This document shows positions 18,329 through 26,755 of a stretch of DNA of 64,000 nucleotides, piece after piece. The notes under the pieces were generated by a model. The model was not told the origin of the DNA and ran no database searches. It saw only the letters and a program-made list of their open reading frames with translations. Position 1 is the first letter of the stretch, and each line of letters begins with the position of its first letter. Both the position numbers and the translations under genes were made by a program. The DNA comes from Oceanobacillus sojae (lineage in GTDB: Bacteria; Bacillota; Bacilli; Bacillales; Amphibacillaceae): assembly GCF_900162665.1 (NCBI RefSeq), contig NZ_LT727812.1:700865-764864 (forward strand), written 5' to 3'.

Positions 18329-18518
18329 TTTTCTCCCCCTAAAATAGAAGAATTTTTATTTGTAATAAGGTTTCAATCTGGTTTCATTTTATGTATATTC
18401 TTAATCGTATCAAAGTTTTTAACGGATTTACCGCTTAATATGCAGACAATCGTTGAAATACGGTGATGCCGCCATACATATAGCCTCTTTGGCAATTATA
18501 TATTTTATTTCATAATAC

Positions 18519-18548
18519 TTGAAATAAATCTGTAACTTTTTTTAATAT
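18519..18548 (+). promoter_or_regulatory. candidate sigma-A promoter of sigM
   Basis: TTGAAA (18519-18524) and TAATAT (18543-18548) are 18 bp apart, about 35 bases before the sigM start. In B. subtilis sigM is also self-transcribed; a TGAAAC occurs here at 18548-18553 but without a good CGTC partner at 16 bp. Confidence 0.5.
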
Positions 18549-18583
18549 GAAACGTGTTATGTGTAGACGGAAAGGAGGAACAC

Positions 18584-19075
18584 ATGAAATCAATTGATCA
18601 AGTTTATCAATTATATTTTCGAGATATTTATCACTTCCTTCTTTCTCTGAGTCGCGACCATTATACAGCCGAAGATCTGGTGCAGGAAACATTTTTACGG
18701 GCTTATCTGTATCTGGAATTTTATCATAATGAAAATGTGAAATCCTGGCTATTCACTGTAGCTTATCGTACTTATATTGATTACTACCGGAAGCATCGAA
18801 AAAGCATCGTTACCGAAACAGATTTCTTTCAACGATTACAGAAAAATGACGCAGACATTCATCATCAGATTATTTTAAGTGAAGAGGTCAAAGAAGTTTT
18901 GACACTCATTGACCAGCTGCCGGATAAACAGCGGACTGCTATTATTCTTCATGATATTCATGAGCTGTCTTATAAAGAAGCTTCTCAGATAATGGATGTA
19001 AAACTCGGCCATTTTAAAATAATATTGTTTCGCGGAAGACAGGCAATCAGGCAGAGAAAGGATGAAAATCAATGA
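18584..19075 (+). CDS. sigM: ECF sigma factor SigM
   Basis: A 163-residue extracytoplasmic-function sigma factor. Region 2 has EDLVQETFLRAYLYL and region 4 a helix-turn-helix with LPDKQRTAIILHDIHELSYK. Sequence and partner match Bacillus SigM, which controls cell-envelope stress genes under salt, acid and wall antibiotics. AAAGGAGGA precedes the ATG at 18584; the frame extends ten codons upstream but has no site there. Its stop overlaps the start of the anti-sigma gene. The region-4 tail VKLGHFKIILFRGRQAIR fits the B. subtilis protein. Confidence 0.9.
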   Translation: MKSIDQVYQLYFRDIYHFLLSLSRDHYTAEDLVQETFLRAYLYLEFYHNENVKSWLFTVAYRTYIDYYRKHRKSIVTETDFFQRLQKNDADIHHQIILSEEVKEVLTLIDQLPDKQRTAIILHDIHELSYKEASQIMDVKLGHFKIILFRGRQAIRQRKDENQ

Positions 19076-20223
19076 AAAGAACATTTGAAGAAAAATTGCA
19101 CGCCTATGAAAAAGGTGAATTAACAGAGGAAGAGAAGGAAGCATTTGAAAAGGAACTAGATACACTGGAAAACATCTTTGAAAATGGAGAGAAGCAGGAG
19201 AATAGGCCTTTCAATAAAAAAGAGCAGAAAATCCTGCGGAGAGGAAAATGGAAAGCCCGGATTCAGACAACTTTTTTCGTGTTTATTATATTTATTGGTA
19301 TTTTATTTATTAGCATGATAGGTACCGGGATCTATTACTCCTGGGGGACACCGGACAAATCAGAAATCATCATGAATGTTAAAGATTATACTGCTGCACT
19401 GACAGATCCCTATGGCAGCTTGTCCTATTCTTCAGCACAGGGCGGTTTATTCTTCGGACTGGATGTAGAAACAACGATGCGAAAACAGGTTGGTGATGAA
19501 ATATTTGAAGTCGGTGAATCTGAATCGTCCTTCTTCTTTTCTTATTTAAGAGAGCAGAATGATACTTTATTTACAAATGACAATTCCGCATCGCCTGGTT
19601 TTTATCTGCCTGGTGAAGAAGAAGCACAATACTCAGATTGGGAACATCTGGAAAATTTACCGGAAGGAACAGTATCCTCTGCTTATATTTCTTTTGATGA
19701 GTTTCTTAATACAGATGAAGTGTTTGAGCTCTTCGATAACTATAATTTAGAAATTCTTTGGTTTGGAGTTCAAAAAGGTGACATGTCAGATGAGTATGAA
19801 ATTAATTTTATTTCTAGTTCAGATCCATTCTTTTTTGGATTTCCAGCAGCTCCCATCTGGCTGGATGAGGATATGTATACCGTAGAAAGAGAGGAAGAAA
19901 AAGGCTTGTTTGGCTCAGGGACTGTTTCTGAAACCAACTCTTCCCCCACTTATGAAGATGGAGACAGTGAGATGCTGCATGAGCAATTTTTTAAAGTGCT
20001 GCATTTCCTGTCAGACCACGAAAAGCTGGCTAATAAATATGTTTGGGATGATTTGCATATCGACGATACCATACAATATTTTGAAGAAAACGGGATTAAC
20101 CACTACGGTGTGGTGGTTACAGGGCCGACAAAAGAGCTGCTAAAGCTGCGGGAAAATGATGAAGTCTATGCCCTACAGCTGGATGAAACGCGACTTTGGA
20201 ATTGGACTGACCGAGAAAATTAG
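19072..20223 (+). CDS. yhdL: SigM anti-sigma factor YhdL
   Basis: A 383-residue membrane-anchored protein. The cytoplasmic N-terminus (about 1-60) begins with a sigma-binding segment FEEKLHAYEKGELTEEEK; one membrane helix follows (about 65-90) and then a large outside domain. LPEGTVSSAYISFDEF and VVVTGPTKELLKLR match YhdL of B. subtilis, which holds SigM inactive at the membrane. Start and sigM stop overlap as ATGA, giving coupled translation. In B. subtilis a third gene, yhdK, follows; here a terminator and an amidohydrolase gene follow instead. Confidence 0.88.
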   Translation: MKRTFEEKLHAYEKGELTEEEKEAFEKELDTLENIFENGEKQENRPFNKKEQKILRRGKWKARIQTTFFVFIIFIGILFISMIGTGIYYSWGTPDKSEIIMNVKDYTAALTDPYGSLSYSSAQGGLFFGLDVETTMRKQVGDEIFEVGESESSFFFSYLREQNDTLFTNDNSASPGFYLPGEEEAQYSDWEHLENLPEGTVSSAYISFDEFLNTDEVFELFDNYNLEILWFGVQKGDMSDEYEINFISSSDPFFFGFPAAPIWLDEDMYTVEREEEKGLFGSGTVSETNSSPTYEDGDSEMLHEQFFKVLHFLSDHEKLANKYVWDDLHIDDTIQYFEENGINHYGVVVTGPTKELLKLRENDEVYALQLDETRLWNWTDREN

Positions 20224-20237
20224 AACTGCATTTATTG

Positions 20238-20294
20238 AGACATCCTTTAATTGGTTAACGGCTTTTACATCGGGCCAATTAAAGGATGTCTTTT
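20238..20294 (+). terminator. terminator after yhdL
   Basis: AGACATCCTTTAATTGG pairs with CCAATTAAAGGATGTCT and TTT follows. The stem is perfect over 17 bp. Confidence 0.9.
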
Positions 20295-20424
20295 ATTATT
20301 TAATTTTCAAGAAAATAATTCTAAGACAAATTCCCACAATTCTCTCTTTTTTTATGATATATTTATCTGTATTCTAAATTTTTTCATACAACATTAGAAA
20401 AATCAATCATGAGGAGAGACAAGA

Positions 20425-21606
20425 ATGACTACGATTTTATTTAAAAATGCCAAGGTATTTACCGGCAAAAACACAGATTTTGAAGCAATTGACTTTGCGG
20501 TGGATACAGAATCAGGTCTATTTATCAATCGAGAAACAAAAGAAGCAGATAAAATCATTGACCTGAAAGGAAAATATGTGATGCCCGGTTTAATCAATGC
20601 CCACACACATATTGTTTTAGATCCTTTCTTCAAAATTGGCGGTCTATCCTCCGTTAATGCTGTCAAAACAGGTGCAGTCGTAAATACGTATATTGCGGTA
20701 GATAACTTAAACAAACTGTTAAAACATGGAGTCACATATATACGTGATGTTGGTTCTTCTGACGACATTGATTTACAATTATCTAAATTAGAAAAAGAAA
20801 ATAAAATTACTGCACCGGGAATTATCGGATCCGGCCCGGCGCTTGTGATGACAGGCGGACATGGTGTTGAGTTGGGACTGGAATCTGATGGTGTTGACGA
20901 ACTTCGTAAAAATGCCCGTGCCAATATTAAAAATGGCGCACGAAACATTAAATTAATGGCTACCGGCGGTGTAAGTATTGATGGAGAAACACCGCAAGAT
21001 ATTCAGCTCAGTGTTGATGAAATGCGCGCTGCAGTGGATGAAGCTCACCATAAAGGTTATACAGCCTGTGCCCATGCCCAAGGGACAGAAGGAATCAAAA
21101 ACGCAATTCGTGCAGGTGTAGATTCTATAGAGCATGGTATTTATCTTGACGATGAAGCGATACAAATGATGCTGGATAACGATACCTACCTAGTGCCAAC
21201 GCTAATGGCTCCATGGGCGATTAATCAGCATCCGGACAAATTACCTGATTTTATGGTTAAAAAATCTCTCGCTGTCCAGGAAGCACACATTGTAAGTATC
21301 GGCAAAGCGGCAAAAGCTGGAGTTAAAATTGCAATGGGAACAGATTCCGGCACTGCTTATAATGATTTTGAAAATGGATCTTCCCAGGAGCTTCAACAGA
21401 TGGTCGATGCCGGCTTAACACCATTGCAGGCATTAAAATCCGCTTCTGTTAACGCAGCAGAGCTGTTGAAAATCGACGATCATGCAGGATCTATTGAGGA
21501 AGGCAAACTCGCTGATTTTATCATTATCGAAGAAAACCCAATGGAAGATATAAAAGCTGTCCAAGCTGATAAAATTGTTTACAAAAAAGGAAAGAAAGTG
21601 GAATAA
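20425..21606 (+). CDS. metal-dependent amidohydrolase, prolidase-like
   Basis: A 393-residue amidohydrolase of the group containing imidazolonepropionase-like and Xaa-Pro dipeptidase proteins. Metal ligands are visible: NAHTHI near residue 60, the Lys of IKLMATGG (probably carboxylated), ACAHAQG, SIEHG, and Asp in GTDSG. The N- and C-terminal strands form the usual small beta-sandwich (LADFIIIEENP). It hydrolyses an amide or peptide-like bond, with the substrate open. GAGGAGAG precedes the ATG. It stands alone between two terminators, with no transporter adjacent. Confidence 0.88.
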   Translation: MTTILFKNAKVFTGKNTDFEAIDFAVDTESGLFINRETKEADKIIDLKGKYVMPGLINAHTHIVLDPFFKIGGLSSVNAVKTGAVVNTYIAVDNLNKLLKHGVTYIRDVGSSDDIDLQLSKLEKENKITAPGIIGSGPALVMTGGHGVELGLESDGVDELRKNARANIKNGARNIKLMATGGVSIDGETPQDIQLSVDEMRAAVDEAHHKGYTACAHAQGTEGIKNAIRAGVDSIEHGIYLDDEAIQMMLDNDTYLVPTLMAPWAINQHPDKLPDFMVKKSLAVQEAHIVSIGKAAKAGVKIAMGTDSGTAYNDFENGSSQELQQMVDAGLTPLQALKSASVNAAELLKIDDHAGSIEEGKLADFIIIEENPMEDIKAVQADKIVYKKGKKVE

Positions 21607-21622
21607 GTATAAGAGAAATCCG

Positions 21623-21667
21623 ACTGGACCTGTGTAAGGATAAGCTATATCCTGCAGGTCCAGTTTT
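21623..21667. terminator. bidirectional terminator
   Basis: ACTGGACCTG pairs with CAGGTCCAGT, with an inner AGGATA/TATCCT, and TTTT follows on the plus strand. It lies between convergent genes and can serve both. Confidence 0.85.
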
Positions 21668-21676
21668 AATTTATGA

Positions 21677-22015
21677 TTACCACTCTTTCTTCGCTGCTTC
21701 CAGATCAGCTAAGCTGACAAATTTCTTTTGCAATGGCGCCGGACAAATTCGGTTATGCTTTTTAATCTGCTTGTTAATTTTTTTGATATCCCCTTCTGTC
21801 TGCGCTTCCTGCACTAATAAGCTGATTTCTTTTTGCAGCTTCAGCCATGGGGGCAAATAGCCGGCATCCTTCGCTATTTTTTGAAATTGTTGAAAAGTAT
21901 CCTTTTGAATATAATCTTTAGCCAAAGGCTTCCCCTTGCCTGGTAAATCTTTTTCATAGCTGTAGTCATTTTCTTTAATCATATCTCCAATTAAATCATT
22001 ATACTTCCTATCCAA
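21677..22015 (-). CDS. DUF1992 (DnaJC28-like) protein
   Basis: A 112-residue protein with the DUF1992 pattern: an N-terminal helical stretch, then DLPGKGKPLAKDY and the hydrophobic AGYLPPWLKLQKEI. In larger eukaryotic relatives this domain sits beside a J domain; in bacteria it occurs alone and its role is not known. The start is TTG, chosen because AGGGGAGG lies about ten bases upstream. It is predicted cytoplasmic and largely helical. The gene is monocistronic and convergent with the amidohydrolase gene. Confidence 0.85.
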   Translation of the reverse strand: MDRKYNDLIGDMIKENDYSYEKDLPGKGKPLAKDYIQKDTFQQFQKIAKDAGYLPPWLKLQKEISLLVQEAQTEGDIKKINKQIKKHNRICPAPLQKKFVSLADLEAAKKEW

Positions 22016-22143
22016 TCGTATAGCCTCCCCTCTATTGTGTTGTGAATGACAATCTGATAAACTTTTGAAATCCAGAAAATTTAAATAATAAATGCTACTT
22101 TTTAGTATACTGCCTTTTTACACAATCTGCTATGTGAAAAGGA

Positions 22144-22299
22144 ATCATTTTTAAGTATTTCAAATTTACCTATCAGCATGACCCTATACGGCGAGAGGTA
22201 AAACAGATTGTCAGTTTACTATATCCGCCAAGACCCGGCGATTTCATTGATCTTCTTTATGATCCTCGAAACGGGAAGGTATATTCTTGGAGAGATTAA
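22144..22299 (+). pseudogene. possible gene remnant without start codon
   Basis: A plus-strand frame of 51 codons encodes a protein-like sequence with YQHDPIRREVKQIVSLLY and then PRPGDFIDLLYDPRNGKVYS, ending in TAA. An AAAAGGA lies just before it, but no ATG, GTG or TTG is in frame; the first codons are ATC and ATT. It is either a decayed gene end or a short gene with an unusual start. I do not recognise the family. Confidence 0.35.
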
Positions 22300-22354
22300 G
22301 CAATATTTTCAGTTAAAAGAGACATAATTTCTAAGCATATGAATTCAGATAAAA

Positions 22355-22393
22355 AGCTGCCCTATGAAGTGACATCACCTCATGGACAGCTTA
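22355..22393 (-). terminator. terminator after the 145-aa hypothetical gene
   Basis: AAGCTGTCCATGA pairs with TCATAGGGCAGCTT, with one mismatch, and is followed by TTTTT on the minus strand. Confidence 0.75.
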
Positions 22394-22410
22394 TCTGATT
22401 ACCAAAACAT

Positions 22411-22845
22411 TTATTGTGACATTTTTTTCTTTTCAGAGAATAGCTTCCCTCTCTCCAGCCATTTTTGTTTAGCTGCTTTTCTTCTCTTTACTTCCTCTTT
22501 TAATAGCCTTGGGAAGACATCTTCAGCAAAATCCTGCACACTGTCCCAATCCGAAAAAAATAGAACTATCGTGTCCCGTGTACCATCACTATTTCGCCGT
22601 TTATTCAAGCATACTCCAAAAATCCGGTCCGATCTCTCAATCATCCTTTGAAATAAAAGGGGATGTTTTTCCTGATCTCTGTACAGATCTTCAACCATTC
22701 CCATATAATGCGAATCATAACGGTGGAATGGCGTATCGGCATCAATGCTTTTACTGCTGCGGTATACTTTACGGTTATTTGCGTAAATCCATATTAATGT
22801 ACCATAATCCAGATTTTCCTTTGTGCTTACGATAACCTTTTTCAT
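22411..22845 (-). CDS. hypothetical protein (about 144 aa)
   Basis: A cytoplasmic protein of mixed alpha/beta composition with no signal or membrane segment. The start at 22845 (MKKVIVST) is favoured by AGGATG eight bases upstream; an ATG nine bases earlier is possible. Visible features are a strand-rich first part (TLIWIYANNRKVYRSS), a middle with HRYDSHYMGMVEDLYRDQ, and a basic C-terminal helix rich in Lys and Arg. It ends in a strong terminator and lies downstream of the topoisomerase gene on the same strand. I recognise no family. Confidence 0.65.
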   Translation of the reverse strand: MKKVIVSTKENLDYGTLIWIYANNRKVYRSSKSIDADTPFHRYDSHYMGMVEDLYRDQEKHPLLFQRMIERSDRIFGVCLNKRRNSDGTRDTIVLFFSDWDSVQDFAEDVFPRLLKEEVKRRKAAKQKWLERGKLFSEKKKMSQ

Positions 22846-22999
22846 GTTGGGCATCCTGTCTAGAGGAAAATTTAGCATGGTAAATACAATTCTTTATATC
22901 TCCGTTTATTAAAATAATGCTACCTCTGCTTCCATTATACACTATATCCCGGCTAAAAGCTTGGAAACTTGGGAATGCGCACATCCATCACAGGTTATT

Positions 23000-25165
23000 T
23001 CACTTGGAAAATTCCATTTTCCAGCTATAATAGTCATTTTCCTTATTCTTCTCATAGCTTAAATAAGCATTGAATTTCTTGCCTTTTTTACTTGTCAGAC
23101 CCTTCACAAAGACTTTCTTCTCTTTCAATAGTTTTTTCACCATTGTTTTCGTCGGTTTTTTCCGCATCGAGGCTAAATATTTATCATTTTTCCAAATCGC
23201 AAAGGAACAGCCCTTTTTCCAATTACTGCAGTTAAAGGCTTTATAACCATCTATCACCTTGCCGCCGCATTCCGGGCATGTCCCCAATACTTCATTGGTT
23301 GCCCGTGTGGAGGCTACTTTATTAATAATAATGTCTTCTCCATCTTTAATTGTTTCAACTGACTCCGTGGTGAAATCAAAAACAAGCCGGAGAAACTCCT
23401 GTTTACTCGCTTTTCCTTTTTGAATATCTGATAATCCTTTTTCAAGACGTCCAGTGAATTCTAAGTCAAACAGATTTTTCACAGGAAAGATCTCAACAAG
23501 ACGATTGCCAAGCTCTGTGCAAAGCAGATGCTTGCTTTCGGTTGTAATATAGCCTACATCTTTTAATTTTTTAATGGTTTCCGCTCTTGTTGCAGCTGTA
23601 CCAATACTAAAACCCGTTAATATACTGCCCAGCAGCTCTTCACTTTCATCCTCTTTGTAGCTTTTTCCGCATGTTTCCATGACACGCAGCAGGGTTCTTT
23701 CCGTATGATGCTTTGGCGGCTTGGTTACATGGGAAGTGACCTCAGCACCTGTTACATCTACAAGCTCCTCCTTGTTCACCGCAGGCAGTAATGTATCTTT
23801 TGATTGGATTTTCTCAACTTTTTTCCAGCCTTCCACAAGCTGAACCTTTCCTTTTGAATGGAACATACCTGGCAATTCCACTTCCAGAATTTTCGTAGTC
23901 AGCTTTGTTTCCTCATATTCAGCAATTGGCATAAATTGCATAATAAAGCGGTTTTTAATTGCTGTATACACAATTCCTTCATCCGCTGAAAGTCGTTTCG
24001 GCTTCATATAGGTTGGAATGATTGCACTATGACTTTCCACTTTTGCGTTATTAAAAACACGTTTTGTTTTCATAAATTTAATTTCATCTTTATAAGGAAG
24101 CTCTTCAGCATGTACCTTTAACACATGGGCTGTTTTTCCAACTAAACTCTCTTCCAGTGCAATACTGGACGTTCTTGGATAGGTAATCAGCTTTTTCTCA
24201 TAAAGTGACTGAGCCACCTTTAACACCTTATCAGAAGTCCATCCCTTGTACTTATTCGTTATAACCCCCTGCAGATTGGATAAATTGAATAAAAACGGAG
24301 GAAATTCCTTTTTCTTCTCCACCTGCTTATCTGTAATGACAGCCTGCTTGTTTTGAATTGCCTCGTGAATTGGCTCTAATAATTCTTTTTTCTTAAATTT
24401 ATCCTCTTTCTTTTCTGTATAAATACCTTCATATTCCTGTTTATCTGCTGTCTGAAAGGTTGCAGTCAGTTTAAAATAATCCTCAGGTTTGAAATTTTTT
24501 ATCTCCTGATCGCGGTCATAGATGATTTTTAATGTTGGCAGGAGTACTCTTCCTATATTGAGTGCTTTACTTTTCCCCTGCTGATATTTTAAAGTTGCTA
24601 CGGAGGTCAGATTAATGCCGATAACCCAATCAGCCCATTGCCTGCTGACCCCTGCATCCCGCAACGGCTGCATCTCCGCATTCAGCTTGAGATTTTCCAG
24701 CCCCTGCAGCACCTCATTTTGCGTCCATTCATTCAAGAGCAGGCGATACACCGCAGCCTTTGGTTTCTTACCGCCCCGGTAGATGATACTGTCAGCAATC
24801 AGCTGCCCTTCCCGGTCATAATCACATGCCGAAATAATTGCTTCTACATCATTCCGTCTCATCAGAGTATGGATTGTTTTTAACTGCTTTGCAGCTCCGC
24901 CATCTGTCTGTGCCCGGTTTCTGGGACTGCTTTTTATCTTATATTTAAATTCAGAAGGGATAAAAGGAAAATTATCCATTTTCCAGCTTCGCATTTTTCC
25001 ATCATAGTCCTTTGCATCATATAACTCGACCAGATGGCCAAATGCCCAGGTAATGACATAGTTATCCCCTTCAAAATAACCATCTTTCTTGGTTTTTATT
25101 TTTAATGCGTCTGCAATATTTTTTGCGACGGATGGTTTTTCTGCTAAAATTAACCGGACTCCCAT
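23000..25165 (-). CDS. type IA DNA topoisomerase (TopB-like)
   Basis: A 721-residue type IA topoisomerase that cuts one DNA strand to relax or unlink DNA. The Toprim domain begins LILAEKPSVAKNIA and contains DYDREGQ; the active-site Tyr is in LITYPRTSS near residue 330. GRVLLPTLKI stands where GRVQTPTL is usual, and DREGQ where DREGE is usual. The C-terminus carries a CPECGGKV-type zinc finger (CxxC...CxxxxxxC) and a short repeat. The second, non-TopA enzyme of Bacillaceae is of this class, so TopB-like is safe, but the two motif changes mark a sub-branch. It is single. Confidence 0.9.
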   Translation of the reverse strand: MGVRLILAEKPSVAKNIADALKIKTKKDGYFEGDNYVITWAFGHLVELYDAKDYDGKMRSWKMDNFPFIPSEFKYKIKSSPRNRAQTDGGAAKQLKTIHTLMRRNDVEAIISACDYDREGQLIADSIIYRGGKKPKAAVYRLLLNEWTQNEVLQGLENLKLNAEMQPLRDAGVSRQWADWVIGINLTSVATLKYQQGKSKALNIGRVLLPTLKIIYDRDQEIKNFKPEDYFKLTATFQTADKQEYEGIYTEKKEDKFKKKELLEPIHEAIQNKQAVITDKQVEKKKEFPPFLFNLSNLQGVITNKYKGWTSDKVLKVAQSLYEKKLITYPRTSSIALEESLVGKTAHVLKVHAEELPYKDEIKFMKTKRVFNNAKVESHSAIIPTYMKPKRLSADEGIVYTAIKNRFIMQFMPIAEYEETKLTTKILEVELPGMFHSKGKVQLVEGWKKVEKIQSKDTLLPAVNKEELVDVTGAEVTSHVTKPPKHHTERTLLRVMETCGKSYKEDESEELLGSILTGFSIGTAATRAETIKKLKDVGYITTESKHLLCTELGNRLVEIFPVKNLFDLEFTGRLEKGLSDIQKGKASKQEFLRLVFDFTTESVETIKDGEDIIINKVASTRATNEVLGTCPECGGKVIDGYKAFNCSNWKKGCSFAIWKNDKYLASMRKKPTKTMVKKLLKEKKVFVKGLTSKKGKKFNAYLSYEKNKENDYYSWKMEFSK

Positions 25166-25387
25166 TTCGAATTCATCGCCTTTCCATTAAAGCCATATTA
25201 ATCAGTTTTCAACTATTATTTTCACTTATTAGAAACATTCGTTCGATATACCATTATGTCATAAATTCTATTTTTTTTCTAATAGATACCTGCTTCACAA
25301 TTTATATTTATGGTACACCTATAATTTTTAAATGTATGGTTAAACTAATTGTATAAATTATCATGAATATTTACAGGAGGTGCCATC

Positions 25388-25537
25388 ATGTCTGAACAAA
25401 ATAAAAATCGCAACAAGGATAAAGGAAAACAAAATAATCGCAATAAGCATAATAAAACAGGTCATGATACGGAATTTGCAAGTGAAAACAGCGAGTTCCT
25501 GAACTTAGATAATAAGAAAAATAAAAGAAAAAGATAA
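25388..25537 (+). CDS. gamma-type small acid-soluble spore protein-like
   Basis: A 49-residue protein starting at an ATG six bases after AGGAGGTG. It is rich in Asn, Lys and Gln and has no hydrophobic core. Residues around 29-34 read TEFASE, the site cut by the germination protease GPR in gamma-type SASPs (SspE). Classical SspE has two or more such repeats; here there is only one. Gamma-SASPs are stored in the spore core as an amino-acid source. It has its own terminator. A sigma-G promoter could not be recognised with confidence. Confidence 0.6.
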   Translation: MSEQNKNRNKDKGKQNNRNKHNKTGHDTEFASENSEFLNLDNKKNKRKR

Positions 25538-25553
25538 TATTTATCTAAAAAAG

Positions 25554-25589
25554 CTGAATCAAGCTGCTAAAGCTCGACTCAGTTTTTTT
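25554..25589 (+). terminator. terminator after the SASP-like gene
   Basis: CTGA-TC-AGCT pairs with AGCT-GA-TCAG, with single-base interruptions, and is followed by seven T. Confidence 0.75.
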
Positions 25590-25891
25590 GTACATATAAT
25601 TTCTCAGATACTGCTTTTTCAGCATTAATTCTTTTATTCTAAACGAGTTTATTGTCTGTAATCCTTGCTTTCAAAAGCTTTTTCTTGTCCAATAAACCAG
25701 TTCGTCTTTATTATGCGTTTTATCAATTCGGATTTTCATTTTTTAGTATATTTCTTCAATTATCCATTTACTTTGATTATCGAAGTTTTACAAGCCGCCC
25801 AGAATACTTTATGATTAATTTATCATATTTATTGAATTGGCATTCATAGCATAACAACTATTTTTAATTAAAAGAAAGGAACGGTCATAAA
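25590..25891. other. intergenic region, no gene recognised
   Basis: About 300 AT-rich bases between the SASP-like terminator and the lipoprotein gene. Short open frames exist on both strands but none has a ribosome site and a protein-like sequence. The last 20 bases hold the lipoprotein's AAAGGAACGG. Nothing else is seen. Confidence 0.6.
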
Positions 25892-26638
25892 ATGAAGAAA
25901 CAAATAAAGTTTACCAGTTGTATCCTTCTCCTGCTTTTTATCACCTTTGTACTGGTTGCCTGCTCGGATAATACAAACGAGAGTGATAATAATGATTCTG
26001 CAACAAATGAAGCGGCTGAAGAACCTGGTACAGCAGAAGATGACAATGTGACAGATGATAATAAATCTGATGAGAGTACTGCAACAGACGAGTCTGATGA
26101 AAATTCCAATGAAAATGATACGGATAATAATTCAAGTGAAGAATCGGATACTGATTCTTCTGACGACAGCTCAGTTGAAAATGAAGAAAGTAATGACAGC
26201 TCTTCAGAAGATGATGATAATGCATTATCCAGCTATTCCTCCGAAGAAATTGAATATGCCCGCGTTTGGCTGCAGCTTGGACCAAATCAGGATATCGATG
26301 AATTATATGTAGATCATGTTCCTGCAGGCACACCGCTTGATCCAAATGATGAGGAGAATGATGTCAGTTATCCGGAGGATGTTATTCAGGTATCCGGCTC
26401 CCGTATTGTAGATGGTATGGTAACATATAGCGGCAATGGCGACGGCACCATCAATGTCTATAACATTCCATACGGAAATCGCTGGTATGGAGGCACTCCC
26501 CGTCCTGACGATATTGATTTAGAAGACGTTAAGGAGGAAATGAGAGAGATGCTTGAAAATCCAGAATTAGTCTCTATTGATCCCGGCGATGATGAAAAGG
26601 TTAAAAATATTATTGAAAAAATGTATATTATTGATTGA
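25892..26638 (+). CDS. lipoprotein with acidic low-complexity linker
   Basis: A 248-residue lipoprotein. The signal peptide has a KK start, a hydrophobic core and the lipobox LVAC (Cys about 24). Residues about 25-110 are almost only Asp, Glu, Ser, Asn and Thr, a flexible and strongly negative linker. The folded part (about 112-248) has VWLQLGPNQDIDELYV and NIPYGNRWYGGTPRP. It should be anchored on the outer face of the membrane. Long acidic stretches fit salt-adapted cell surfaces. AAAGGAACGG precedes the ATG. No ligand or enzyme is recognised. Confidence 0.85.
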   Translation: MKKQIKFTSCILLLLFITFVLVACSDNTNESDNNDSATNEAAEEPGTAEDDNVTDDNKSDESTATDESDENSNENDTDNNSSEESDTDSSDDSSVENEESNDSSSEDDDNALSSYSSEEIEYARVWLQLGPNQDIDELYVDHVPAGTPLDPNDEENDVSYPEDVIQVSGSRIVDGMVTYSGNGDGTINVYNIPYGNRWYGGTPRPDDIDLEDVKEEMREMLENPELVSIDPGDDEKVKNIIEKMYIID

Positions 26639-26664
26639 TAGACGGTCAATCAATAATATATAAT

Positions 26665-26698
26665 AAAGCGGATAGAAAACGTTAATTCTATCCGCTTT
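26665..26698. terminator. terminator after the lipoprotein
   Basis: AAAGCGGATAGAA pairs with TTCTATCCGCTTT. It lies between convergent genes. Confidence 0.85.
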
Positions 26699-26755
26699 AT
26701 GTTTATCTGCAGCAATATTCATCTTTTCACATTATACTACCCACAATACACATTC

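Noticed and set aside
18548..18570. A SigM self-promoter (TGAAAC...) before sigM
   Set aside because: TGAAAC is there but no CGTC at the right distance, and the start would fall on the ribosome site.
20403..20948. A 181-codon minus-strand frame opposite the amidohydrolase
   Set aside because: It is a shadow of the amidohydrolase gene, has no start context and a sequence typical of an antisense frame (Ser/Pro rich).
25652..25849. A 65-codon plus-strand frame upstream of the lipoprotein gene
   Set aside because: No ribosome site and Phe/Tyr-rich composition typical of AT-rich noncoding DNA.
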